A DNA stretch of 40,818 nucleotides, taken from assembly GCF_000765905.2 (NCBI RefSeq), contig NZ_JRPL02000020.1:1-40818 (forward strand), read 5' to 3'. This document shows positions 9,228 through 18,047 of this stretch, in pieces. Each line of letters begins with the position of its first letter. The first letter of the stretch is position 1. The notes under the pieces are model-generated. The model saw only the letters and a program-made list of their open reading frames with translations. It made no database searches and was not told the origin of the DNA. A program made the position numbers and the translations under genes. This DNA is from Helicobacter trogontum (lineage in GTDB: Bacteria; Campylobacterota; Campylobacteria; Campylobacterales; Helicobacteraceae).

Positions 9228-9995
9228 ATGCAGGAAAAAAAGCACATCTTGATTACTGGGGCTAGCTCTGGTTTTGGCTATTATTTGGCTCTCACTTATG
9301 CAAAGGAGTGGGATAATATCGCACTTTATCTTTTTGCAAGAAGAAAAGAAAAGCTAGAGCATCTAAAGCAAGAAATCCTCTCGATGCACAAAAATATTTC
9401 TGTTCAACTTTTTATTGGGGATGTATGCGATAAGGATTTTATTGATGAGGTAACAAAAGATTTATCCATTGATATTTTGGTCAATAATGCTGGTCTTGCA
9501 CGTGGTATAGAAAGCGCAGAAAATACGATTTATAGTGATTGGGAAGAGATGATTGCTACAAATATAAAGGCTTTAACTCACATGACCCATTGTATCTTAC
9601 CTGGAATGGTAAAAAGGGGAAGTGGACATATTATTAATGTTGGTTCTATTGCTGGTAGCTATGCGTATAAAGGAGGGAATGTATATGGGGCTACTAAGGC
9701 ATTTGTAAAGCAATTTAGCCGCAATTTACGTGCTGATTTATATGATAAAAATATTCGTGTAAGCAATATTGAGCCTGGATTATGTGAGGGGAGTGATTTT
9801 TCCATCGTGCGTTTTCATGGTGATACAGAGAAAGCAAGTAATGTATATAAACATACAAAACCACTACATGCAAAAGATGTTGCAGAGATCATATTTTGGG
9901 TAAGCACGCAACCACCACATGTTAATATTAATTCAATTGAGATTATGCCTACAACACAGGCAAGTGGTGGTTTAAATGTGCATTATAATGAATAG
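9228..9995 (+). CDS. Short-chain dehydrogenase/reductase, YdfG-like
   Basis: The 255-residue cytoplasmic oxidoreductase carries the classical SDR pattern: TGASSGFG at 10-17 for the dinucleotide, NNAG at 86-89, and the catalytic triad Ser140, Tyr153 and Lys157 (YGATK). Arg38-Arg39 after the second strand suggest NADP(H) preference. The C-terminal part (KPLHAKDVAEIIFWVSTQPPHVNI) is like E. coli YdfG, which oxidises serine and 3-hydroxy acids. The start follows AAAGGAAAAAC. It appears monocistronic. The substrate is inferred from the subfamily. Confidence 0.88.
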   Translation: MQEKKHILITGASSGFGYYLALTYAKEWDNIALYLFARRKEKLEHLKQEILSMHKNISVQLFIGDVCDKDFIDEVTKDLSIDILVNNAGLARGIESAENTIYSDWEEMIATNIKALTHMTHCILPGMVKRGSGHIINVGSIAGSYAYKGGNVYGATKAFVKQFSRNLRADLYDKNIRVSNIEPGLCEGSDFSIVRFHGDTEKASNVYKHTKPLHAKDVAEIIFWVSTQPPHVNINSIEIMPTTQASGGLNVHYNE

Positions 9996-10144
9996 ATTCT
10001 AAGTTTGCATATACCTGTGAAGTATATTATCTGTGTTTGTAAAGATAAGTTCATATACTCCATACTCTAAGGATTTTATTGTATTGTGCAGATAAGATAT
10101 GCAAACAGGATTATTCTTACTATGTGGTTAAGAAGCAAGGGGTA

Positions 10145-11168
10145 TTATAAGAATCCTTTTGTTGTAAGTTTTTTATGTAAAAACTTGTGGAGAGATAAGA
10201 AGAGTTTATATTTTAGAGTTTTTGGTTTCTTTCCTGCTTTTAATTGGTGTAATGATGGCTTATAGATTTCATGCAATCCATAGAGTTCATTCATTAATGA
10301 AATAAAATCAGCATGTTTTATTGTGAAAAGCATCTCTAAATTATCTCTTTGTAAACAACGTTCATACAGCCTATATGAAAAGAATAGTAATTCCATATGT
10401 TGTTTATCAAAATAAAAATACATGTCTTTATGAAATATACAGCCTATAAGCATTTGCTTACTGATATCCAAAGATTGCCAAATGCCTTCTTTATGGATTC
10501 TATATATACTATCTACTTGGGGCTTATACATAGCCTTACCTTTATACATATGAATAAGATTGCGGAATGAATCCCCTCGATATGACACCTCATTGCTTTC
10601 GTATTGCAGTGTTTGTAATTGCTTAGGTAACCCCCCCCCCCCCTTCATCTTTAAAAATTACATTTCTAAAAATACAACTTGAAGTATGTCCTAAAATTGC
10701 CCTCTCATTTAAATAATCATCAAAGGTTGAAATTTTTTCTTCTTTACAGCCAATATATTCTTTCGTTTCGCCATTATCATATAGCATGTGTGTATTTTGA
10801 AAATATATTGTAAAGTCCGTGTTTTGTTCTAAAAAATCAAGTGCCTTTTGTATTTTTTCTTCATCTATCCAGTAGTCATCTGGATCAAGTACGCAAAAAT
10901 ACTCAGTCTTTGTGATCTCGTAAGCTCTTACAATATTTTTAAAAAGTTTTTGGTTACAATTTGATTCTAAAATTTTTATTGCTTTTGGATATTTAAGGCT
11001 ATATTGCCTTACAATATCAAGTGTACCATCATTTGACGCATCATCAGCAATAATGATTTGGTAGCTATATGTAGTCTTTTGCATAAAGATTGAATCTAGT
11101 GTTTGTGCGATATAATCTTTTTTATTGAATGTTGGTAGAATGATTGTAAGCATGGTGTGCTCTTGCAT
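10145..11168 (-). CDS. Family 2 glycosyltransferase, phase-variable, OFF as read
   Basis: Two overlapping frames form one gene interrupted at a G13 tract (10631-10643). The N-terminal part (10623-11168) has a GT-A fold with LPTFNKKDYI, DDAS at 42-45 and DPDD at 95-98, and runs into a stop just after the tract. The C-terminal part (10145-10648) continues from the tract in the shifted frame. With 12 or 15 G the frames join into about 340 residues; with the 13 G seen here the product ends near residue 181. Such enzymes build surface glycans (LPS/LOS or capsule), so switching would alter the cell surface. The acceptor and sugar are unknown. Confidence 0.85.
10631..10643 (-). repeat. G13 phase-variation tract in the glycosyltransferase gene
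   Basis: Thirteen C on the plus strand (G on the coding strand) follow codons Lys-Asp-Glu. Four GGG codons plus one G put the following GTT ACC TAA in frame, so translation stops. Loss of one G, or gain of two, restores the full frame. This is the slipped-strand contingency type common in Helicobacter. Confidence 0.9.
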
Positions 11169-11386
11169 AACGTATTCCTAGTTAATTAACATAATATTAA
11201 AGACTCTATTCTACATTTTTTTAGCAAATTCTTTTATATTTTATAGAATCTAGTGCATGATTTTAAAGAAGATTGAGAGATTATGGCAATATCTTATTGC
11301 TACACTAACTTGTGAGAAGCATAATAACACATTGTTAATATGCTATACTTTTATACACAAATTACGAGGTGATAAAAAGGGAAAGT

Positions 11387-12361
11387 ATGCATGATAGCAT
11401 TATGTTAAAAGAATATTTACGAACACATGGTGTTGATAACGTAGTCGATTTGGGACCAGAAGAGCTACAAACAGAGTATGAACGTGTTGTGCGTGAAGGT
11501 ATTTTGTATTATCATAATCTTTTGCAGGAGGAAAACTCAGAGATAGTATTTTTGGAAGCCAAAAAACGAGATGTTATTGATGTTTTAAAAAAGGCACAGA
11601 CAACAGATGATATCTATGATATTTTATATGAATTCCTACATACTTATATGCCAACAGATCTCATCGCTTTCATGGCAGAGATCAAAATGCCTGTCCCCTA
11701 CACTCGTTTGCAAAAGATTATAGCAATAGTGCATGCAAGAGTGCAAGATGAAGTGCTCGATAAGATTAAAAGTGATTTAGAATCTTTACCAGCACAAGAG
11801 AGAGAAACCCTTATAGCACATTATGAGGGTATGCGTAATGATGTATTGGGATTAGAGAAATTACACAATCGCTATAAAAGCTCTGGGACATTAGAATATT
11901 TACGCTTGACTGCTGAAACAAAACTCAATATTATGCAGACTTTTCTAAGCAGAGATTTAGAAACTGAATATAAACCCTTTTATGACAATAGTAAAGAAAA
12001 ACGCACGCTTATTGCCAAGATCCTAGAAATTAGTGGTATATATACAAAAAATGAGCTATTTGATATGAAAATTGCAGATTTACAAACAACTTATGATGAG
12101 ATTATGCAGCAAGTCTTACAAAAAGAAAGAGAACAAAAATTAATGAGACGATATATTGAGTTATTTGAAGATTCAGCAGGTATTACTGAGGATGAATTTA
12201 AAGGGCATTGTAAAGATATGCAAGAGAGTTTATCTGATGATATTGTAGGTGAAATTATTAGTCATTTTACAACACACAATCATTTTATTGCAAATAAGAT
12301 TAATAATGTGTTATCTGGAAGAAGTATGAATAAAGCTCCATCAGCTATGGAGAATGAATAA
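11387..12361 (+). CDS. Unrecognised helical protein with an internal duplication
   Basis: I chose the ATG at 11387, which follows AAAAAGGGA; a GTG at 11369 would add six residues. The 324-residue product is soluble, acidic and almost wholly helical, with no signal or membrane segment. Two segments look like copies of one motif: near the N-terminus LRTHGVDNVVDLGPEELQTE, followed by YERVVREG, and near residue 220 ILEISGIYTKNELFDMKIAD, followed by LQTTYDEIMQQ. Each has the helix-extension-helix look of SAP/Rho-N-type folds. It ends 19 bases before hypE and is probably in one operon with it. No function can be assigned. Confidence 0.75.
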   Translation: MHDSIMLKEYLRTHGVDNVVDLGPEELQTEYERVVREGILYYHNLLQEENSEIVFLEAKKRDVIDVLKKAQTTDDIYDILYEFLHTYMPTDLIAFMAEIKMPVPYTRLQKIIAIVHARVQDEVLDKIKSDLESLPAQERETLIAHYEGMRNDVLGLEKLHNRYKSSGTLEYLRLTAETKLNIMQTFLSRDLETEYKPFYDNSKEKRTLIAKILEISGIYTKNELFDMKIADLQTTYDEIMQQVLQKEREQKLMRRYIELFEDSAGITEDEFKGHCKDMQESLSDDIVGEIISHFTTHNHFIANKINNVLSGRSMNKAPSAMENE

Positions 12362-12380
12362 TTATATAAAAAGGAAAACT

Positions 12381-13451
12381 ATGAATATTGTAACATTAGC
12401 ACATGGTAGTGGTGGTATAAATTCAGCTGAATTTGTGCAAAAGATTTTTATGCCTTATTTCACAGATATTATGCCTTATGCAAACGAAGATTCTGGGATA
12501 TTTTGTAATACAAGTGATATGTCGTATGTAACAAGTACAGATTCATATACTATAAATCCGATTTTTTTTGCTGGTGGAGATATTGGCAAACTTTGTGTAT
12601 GCGGTAGCAGTAATGATGTGGCGATGATGGGTGGCAAACCACTTTATTTAAATATTGGCTTTATTATTGAAGAAGGTTTTAGTATAGATTTATTGAAAAA
12701 AATTGCTGAATCTATTGCCATTGAGTGCAAGAAACTTGATATAAAGATTCTATCCGCAGATACAAAAGTATTGCCAAAAGTTACAAATAACACAGAAGCA
12801 AAAGATAAATTAATTTTCATTAATACAACTTGCATTGGCAGCATACAAAAAGATTCTATAAGTGCAAAGAATCTAAGTGAAGATGATTGCATTATTTTAA
12901 GTGGTAAAATCGGCAATCATGGTGCACAAATATTTTTAGAACAAAATAATATTGCAATCACAAGTAATATACAAAGTGATTGTGCAAGCCTTTATCCCAT
13001 GTTAGAACCACTTTTGCAAAGTGATATTCCTATACATTGTATGCGTGATGCCACTCGCGGTGGATTATCAAGCGTTTTAAATGAATGGGCTATAAGTTCA
13101 CACGCTTGTATTGATATTAATGAGGAAAGCATACAAATAGATTCTGAAGTATATGGTGTGTGCGAGATGTTGGGATTAGAGCCTTATGACTTAGCCAATG
13201 AAGGTGTGTGTGTCATTGCTCTACCTAATCAATACGCAGATAAGGCGTTATCTATCTTAAAACAGCATGTGCTTGGAAGCAATGCTGCAATTATTGGCAA
13301 GGTAAGCAAGGTTTTTACTCCACAAGAACTCAATAGTAAAGCACATATTAGCGGAAATACCTATTACCAAAAGGTAGTATTGCATACAAAATATGGTAGC
13401 AAGAGGTTTTTAGAGTATCCACAAGGCGAATTACTCCCTAGAATTTGCTAA
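12381..13451 (+). CDS. hypE: Hydrogenase maturation protein HypE
   Basis: HypE dehydrates a thiocarbamoyl group on its C-terminal cysteine to a thiocyanate, the source of the CN ligands of [NiFe]-hydrogenase. The 356-residue protein has the expected GSGG start (LAHGSGGINS), the ATP-binding region GGDIGKLCVCGSSNDVAMMG, RDATRGGLSSVLNE, and the diagnostic tail ending PRIC with the catalytic terminal Cys. The ATG at 12381 follows AAAAAGGAAAA. The other hyp genes are not in the window; instead hypE follows an unrecognised helical protein. Confidence 0.95.
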   Translation: MNIVTLAHGSGGINSAEFVQKIFMPYFTDIMPYANEDSGIFCNTSDMSYVTSTDSYTINPIFFAGGDIGKLCVCGSSNDVAMMGGKPLYLNIGFIIEEGFSIDLLKKIAESIAIECKKLDIKILSADTKVLPKVTNNTEAKDKLIFINTTCIGSIQKDSISAKNLSEDDCIILSGKIGNHGAQIFLEQNNIAITSNIQSDCASLYPMLEPLLQSDIPIHCMRDATRGGLSSVLNEWAISSHACIDINEESIQIDSEVYGVCEMLGLEPYDLANEGVCVIALPNQYADKALSILKQHVLGSNAAIIGKVSKVFTPQELNSKAHISGNTYYQKVVLHTKYGSKRFLEYPQGELLPRIC

Positions 13452-13979
13452 GACATTATTGTGGAAAGCACTTAATTATATGTCTATGCATGTTATACAA
13501 GAGTGCAAAAATGGTGAAGCTACACTTTAACTTTTTTTAAATGATCTAGTATGAAAGCTATAAAGCCTATTACTGTTGGTAAGAGAATCCTTGAAAAAAG
13601 AATACGAAAAGATTCTATATCTACTTAACATATCATTGAATTTTGTGTCAAATAACATTTGCGTACTTTTGAAAAAGCTTGTTCTCAAAGTCATGTCCCC
13701 TACGATATGTGCTAGAATCGCTTCTCTTGCAATATTGAATGTATTGAGTTTATTGGTGCTTCAATAGTTGGGCATATAAGGTCAAATGTTAATGTATTAT
13801 ATTGCGTGTAATTATAACATATGATATTACAGGTATATGAAGAGGAATAAACTCATGAATTGAGGTATTGCCATTTTAACCAGATTAAATCTATACGCTA
13901 AAATCTATGAAAAAGTAAAAAAATTATAAAAGTTTGCTAGAATAGAAATTCATTGTAAAAATTATGCATAAGGAATTGG
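13452..13979. other. Intergenic stretch, possibly a decayed gene on the minus strand
   Basis: No intact gene is supported. On the minus strand, an open frame of about 79 codons from roughly 13769 down to 13528 (containing AREAILAHIVGDMTLRT) has plausible codon use but no good start, and a neighbouring frame also reads naturally just upstream, as in a frameshifted remnant. A 63-codon plus-strand frame at 13576-13767 mirrors it and has a poor context. The last 60 bases must hold the promoter of the transporter gene. Confidence 0.3.
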
Positions 13980-15338
13980 ATGCAAAAAAATTTTGGAAAG
14001 ATTGGTTTTACTTTAGCAGTACTTGGTAGCTCTATTGGTTTGGGGCATATTTGGGGTTTTCCTACCTTTGCAGGTAAGAATGGTGGTGGTGCGTTTGTGT
14101 TGCTATTTTTAGGTATTGCGTTATTTGTTGGCGTTGCTATGCTGATTGCAGAAATGCTTGTGGGGCAACAAGGGAGAAAGAATGTCCCAGATAGTTTCAA
14201 AGCAATCACAGACAATCCTAAAACTCCATGGCGTTTTATGGGTATTACCCTATTTGCTGGTCCATTTATTTTGACATTTTATTGTGTAATATTGGGATGG
14301 GTGTTATATTACCTCGTGTATGTTAGTTTGAATTTGCCCACAGATATTTCACAAAGTAAGTTAATTTTTGACGAATTACAATCGCACACTGGGCAGATTG
14401 GTTTTCAGATTCTATTTCTTGCCATCATCTTAATGATTACTGCATATAGTATTATATATGGGATCAAGAGCATTGAGAGATTAAATTACTTGTTAATGCC
14501 TATGCTTTTTGTTATTTTCTTTGGACTGCTTTTTTATGCTATGACACTACCTGGCTTTGGGGAGAGTGTGGAGTTTATGTTTAATCCAGATTTTTCAAAA
14601 ATCACTTCGAGTGTCTTTGTTGAAGCTATGGGGCAAGTCTTTTTTTCTTTATCGCTTGGTGCTGGTACAATAATCACCTACTCATCACATATAAATAAAA
14701 ACCAAAATCTTGTTACAAGTGCATCATGGATTGTGATTCCAGGGATTATCATTTCTATTGTGGCTGGACTTATGATATTTACTTTTGTATTTACATATGG
14801 AAGTAGAGCTGATGCGGATAATGGTCCAGGACTGATATTTATTGTATTGCCTGTTATGTTTGGGCATCTTGGATCTCTTGGTGGGGTTTTGTGTGCGTTG
14901 TTTATGGTTGGGCTATTATTTGCTGGGCTATCTTCTACTGTGTCTTTGCTTGAACCTTGTGTAAAATATCTTGTCGATAAGACAAAATATGATCGCGCAA
15001 CTCTTACTTATATGGTGAGTTTTGGTATATTTCTTGTCGGACTCATCGTTATTTTATCAATGAATACAAATTATAAGCAGTATTTTCACTATTTCAATAA
15101 GGATCTTTTTAACTGGATTGTATGGATAAGCATGAATATATTGCTAACTTGGGGAGGTTTCTTTAGCTCTTTATTTATTGGATATTTTGTCCCAAAAGAA
15201 AAGTTACGCTCATGGATGAGTGGCTACATTAAAAGTGATTTTGCTTTTTATTTTTGGCTTTATAGTTTACGTATTTTGGCACCTTTAATGGTTGTTGTGA
15301 TTTTTATCAAACGTATTCAAGAGTTTGGTGCACAATAA
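13980..15338 (+). CDS. Sodium-dependent transporter, NSS/SNF family
   Basis: The 452-residue membrane protein belongs to the neurotransmitter:sodium symporter family and probably imports an amino acid with Na+. The family signature is residues 15-38 (GSSIGLGHIWGFPTFAGKNG, then GGAF), and about 11 hydrophobic segments follow. Aligned by eye with LeuT, the Na+-ligand Asn27 is His23 and the outer-gate Arg30 is Gly26, so the substrate or ion coupling may differ. The start follows AAGGAATTGG. The peptidase gene begins 34 bases later, suggesting joint peptide or amino-acid use. Confidence 0.9.
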   Translation: MQKNFGKIGFTLAVLGSSIGLGHIWGFPTFAGKNGGGAFVLLFLGIALFVGVAMLIAEMLVGQQGRKNVPDSFKAITDNPKTPWRFMGITLFAGPFILTFYCVILGWVLYYLVYVSLNLPTDISQSKLIFDELQSHTGQIGFQILFLAIILMITAYSIIYGIKSIERLNYLLMPMLFVIFFGLLFYAMTLPGFGESVEFMFNPDFSKITSSVFVEAMGQVFFSLSLGAGTIITYSSHINKNQNLVTSASWIVIPGIIISIVAGLMIFTFVFTYGSRADADNGPGLIFIVLPVMFGHLGSLGGVLCALFMVGLLFAGLSSTVSLLEPCVKYLVDKTKYDRATLTYMVSFGIFLVGLIVILSMNTNYKQYFHYFNKDLFNWIVWISMNILLTWGGFFSSLFIGYFVPKEKLRSWMSGYIKSDFAFYFWLYSLRILAPLMVVVIFIKRIQEFGAQ

Positions 15339-15372
15339 ATTTATATAAAAGTTTAAGTATAGAGGGACATAT

Positions 15373-16449
15373 ATGGAAATAAAAGATTTTATTACTCGTG
15401 ATGAAAGTGCAATGTATTATCTGTGTGGCTATAGTGCAGACAATGCAATTCTTATGCGTTTTGGGAGTGAATTTAAGTTTATAACTGATGCGCGTTATAG
15501 CACAGAGGCACATGAGTTGTGCAAGAAAAACATCGCATTGGATATTATTGAATCTAATGATCTTTTGGCAGAAGCAAAAAAGCAAATCGCACAGCATAAT
15601 ATCAAGAGTCTCTGCTTTGATCCTATGCGTATGTGTGTGGAGGAATATCATATCTTAAAAGATATTGTGTCATTAATACCTACACCAAATTTTACACAAA
15701 TAATGCGTATGCAAAAGACAGACGACGAAATTAATATTTTACAACAAGCACAACTTTTAAATCTACAAGCCATACATACATTTGGGCAATACGTATCAGA
15801 TCAAGGAAAGGGAAAAAGTGAAAAATATTTATGGTATAAAATAGCAGATACGCTTAGTAATTGTGGTCAATATCCGCTAAGTTTTGATCCTATTGTAGGT
15901 ATTGAGGGTAATGCGGCAAAGCCACATGCGTTACCAAGTGATACGACTTTTTTACAAAACGGAGATACGCTTTTGCTTGATTGTGGATTGAAATATAAAA
16001 GATATTGTGCTGATTGCACTCGTACGGCACTTTTTTTTAACAATTCCATTATGTTTGAAAAAGAGCAAGATTTCACAATATTAGACACAACAGCAAGTAA
16101 ACAAGCACTAAGTGCATATGAAAAGCAAAAGATTTATGATCTTGTTAAAAAGGCACAAATGACTACAATTGAGAATCTTCGTGCTGGGATGAGCGGTAAA
16201 GAGATAGATTCTATTGCAAGAAATATCATTGAAGCTGGTGGATATGGTAAATATTTTACACATAGCACAGGACATGGTATAGGGCTAGATATTCATGAAA
16301 TGCCATTTATCTCTCGCCGATCAGAAACAATTATTGAAGATGGTATGGTGTTTTCTATTGAACCTGGGATCTATATCCCACAAACCTTTGGTGTACGCAT
16401 TGAGGATTTGGTTGTAGTAAAGCAGGGCAAAGCCATCGTGCTTAATTAA
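15373..16449 (+). CDS. pepQ: M24-family aminopeptidase (Xaa-Pro peptidase, PepQ/PepP-like)
   Basis: This 358-residue cytoplasmic metallopeptidase removes or splits Xaa-Pro units. It has the N-terminal creatinase-like domain and the pita-bread catalytic domain, with all five metal ligands visible: Asp203, Asp214 (CADCTRT), His301 (HSTGHGIG), Glu330 (SIEPGIY) and Glu344 (VRIEDLV). It is 34 bases downstream of the SNF transporter and likely in the same transcript. The length matches the H. pylori homologue. The gene symbol follows H. pylori use; PepP-like is the alternative. Confidence 0.92.
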   Translation: MEIKDFITRDESAMYYLCGYSADNAILMRFGSEFKFITDARYSTEAHELCKKNIALDIIESNDLLAEAKKQIAQHNIKSLCFDPMRMCVEEYHILKDIVSLIPTPNFTQIMRMQKTDDEINILQQAQLLNLQAIHTFGQYVSDQGKGKSEKYLWYKIADTLSNCGQYPLSFDPIVGIEGNAAKPHALPSDTTFLQNGDTLLLDCGLKYKRYCADCTRTALFFNNSIMFEKEQDFTILDTTASKQALSAYEKQKIYDLVKKAQMTTIENLRAGMSGKEIDSIARNIIEAGGYGKYFTHSTGHGIGLDIHEMPFISRRSETIIEDGMVFSIEPGIYIPQTFGVRIEDLVVVKQGKAIVLN

Positions 16450-16683
16450 CTAAGTTATTTTGCATCAATTTATAGATTCTATGTGGAGAATATAGGCTAA
16501 TCAGTCGCGATTAAAATGACAAATTGCATTATTTAGGGGTTGTTTTAGGTTAGTTGGAGAGTTGTATTGCTTAAGGTATCAAAGCCTTTAAATATGTATG
16601 CAACATTGAAGTTTAAAGAATTGATACGCGTTGTGAAATAATAGAGTAAGGGAGTTTGATATAGTCCTTACATAAAAAATATC

Positions 16684-16750
16684 TTAAGGATTCTGCAAAT
16701 AAAAAAGCCTTAAAACATATTTGATTGAATGTTTTTTGTGCATAGTTTAT
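16684..16750 (+). repeat. Degenerate partial unit of the interspersed repeat
   Basis: This stretch, with AAAAAAGCCTTAAAACATAT and GAATGTTTTTTGTGCATAGT, matches the middle of the following copy (16801-16868, with AAAGCCTTTAAAACATACTT and AAATGTTTTTTGTGTATAGT) at an offset of about 117 bases, so the region contains an old tandem duplication. Confidence 0.6.
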
Positions 16751-16950
16751 AGAAATAACATAGTAAGCAAATCTTACATACTCACTATGCATAACACCTT
16801 AAAGGAATTCACAAAAAGTAAAAGCCTTTAAAACATACTTTACTAAATGTTTTTTGTGTATAGTTTGTAAAAGGTATCAAAGAAACCTAAAATACATCAC
16901 AAGCTAAAAACCTTGCAAATGTGGGTTAATTTAGTGCGTGTTGTTTTGGT
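16751..16950 (+). repeat. Interspersed repeat, copy A
   Basis: About 200 bases, starting with AATAACATAGTAAGCAAATC and ending near GTGCGTGTTGTTTTGGT, recur in the same orientation at 25393-25604 with perhaps 80-85% identity by eye. Shared blocks include GGTATCAAAGAAACCTAAA and ATCACAAGCTAAAAACCTTG. It has no open frame in common with the other copy. It could be an RNA, a mobile non-coding element, or the scar of a lost gene. Confidence 0.75.
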
Positions 16951-17228
16951 TATGTAATAGATAATAATAAAACATTGAAGTACAATAAACTAAACCTTAC
17001 AAATATTGCTTAAAATGGTGTGGTGGGTATAGTAATGTAGAGTCTTTGTGTAATTTCCAAGAAGTATTAAAAGGATCTTTAATGCTCTTGCAAGCTAAAG
17101 CTTATAGTATGCATATAGCCTTAATCATGCGTATGGGTATTGTGCAATGTGAGGAATGATAACAACTTAATCCACATAAAAGAAGTGATAGTCATATGAC
17201 AAGGAGATGAATATTTGTATAAAACATC

Positions 17229-17879
17229 TTAACATTGTTTGTCAAATATTCTTAAATACTCTAGTTTAATGCAACTATCTTCTTCGTATAGTAAATTATG
17301 GTGTTTCGCGATTAGAGCCGCTTCGCTATTGTGTAATCCAAGTTGTACCCACACACAAAGGTTATTTATATTAAAAGGTCTTAGGATTTCTGCTGCTTCA
17401 GTGCTTTTATTAGGTTGTGTGGGATTTGGGGTAGAAGTGATAAAACCTAGTTTTTTTTCTATTTCTTTATGATTTACTGGAGAGTTTTGGCTTGGTAATG
17501 TGTCAGTTATATTTAATATGCTTTGATTAGTTAAATTTTGCTTAGAATCTAATTTTCCTAACATACAAATTTCATTTACAATCGATGGTAATGCTTCGCT
17601 TTTTCTAAAAATATCGATAATATCACATTGCATATTGTTTGCACACATATCTTTAAATGCTTCTTTGAGTGATGTGTATGCCTTTTTACCTAGAATCTCA
17701 CCGCCTTTTGGATAAATGGGGATTATATTGTAACCTTTTTCTAGGAGAAAAGAGGCAACATGATAACTCGCCTTATCTATATTTGGGCTCAAACCCACCA
17801 TAACTATAGTCTTGGCATTTTGCAATATCTCTCTCTTTTTATTATCGCTTAGATGCACTGCTTTACTATTGTTTATCAT
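17229..17879 (-). CDS. CoA-binding (YccU-like) protein with an insertion
   Basis: The protein has the CoA-binding Rossmann fold of the YccU family: TIVMVGLSPNIDKASYHVA and GYNIIPIYPKG at the start, and CVWVQLGLHNSEAALIAKHH with the typical DSCIKLEY near the end. Family members are about 140 residues; this one has 216 because residues 108-172 are a Ser/Asn/Thr/Pro-rich insert (NQSILNITDTLPSQNSPVN). The exact role of the family is poorly known. The insert may be a flexible loop. It lies downstream of yceI on the same strand but 169 bases away. Confidence 0.82.
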   Translation of the reverse strand: MINNSKAVHLSDNKKREILQNAKTIVMVGLSPNIDKASYHVASFLLEKGYNIIPIYPKGGEILGKKAYTSLKEAFKDMCANNMQCDIIDIFRKSEALPSIVNEICMLGKLDSKQNLTNQSILNITDTLPSQNSPVNHKEIEKKLGFITSTPNPTQPNKSTEAAEILRPFNINNLCVWVQLGLHNSEAALIAKHHNLLYEEDSCIKLEYLRIFDKQC

Positions 17880-17974
17880 GTTGCCCCTTTTTTTATTTTA
17901 GATATTATCAACATATAACTTTTCTTTAATAATATGCAAACAAAATGTCATATAAAACATGAAGCACATCAAAT

Positions 17975-18007
17975 ACACGCAAGGGAAATGTTTCTAATCC
18001 CTTGTGT
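17975..18007 (-). terminator. Hairpin between the YceI and CoA-binding genes
   Basis: CAAGGGA pairs with TCCCTTG, extended by ACAC/GTGT around one bulged base. It lies just downstream of the YceI gene. The T-run after it on the minus strand is short, so it may be a weak terminator or only an RNA-stabilising stem. Confidence 0.4.
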
Positions 18008-18047
18008 ATTATTCTTTTATCTTGGTTTAGATTCTATGTGGGTAGAT

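Larger units (their letters stand above)
16450..17228. other. Gene-free stretch holding degenerate repeats
   Basis: No coding frame is convincing. The stretch carries the best copy of an interspersed repeat (16751-16950), a degenerate partial tandem unit before it (16684-16750), and a weaker echo after it (about 16980-17030, with ACTAAACCTTACAAATATTG). It lies between convergent genes, so it need not contain a promoter for either. Confidence 0.6.

Noticed and set aside
10003-10106. Ten-base inverted repeat GTTTGCATAT/ATATGCAAAC, 84 bases apart
   Set aside because: Too widely spaced for a terminator and no target-site features; could be chance in AT-rich DNA.
13576-13767. 63-codon plus-strand frame after hypE
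   Set aside because: Poor start context, and the opposite strand reads equally well; most likely chance or antisense to a remnant.
16684-17030. Possible CRISPR array in the repeat region
   Set aside because: Units are about 117-200 bases, degenerate and not separated by regular spacers; no cas gene is nearby.
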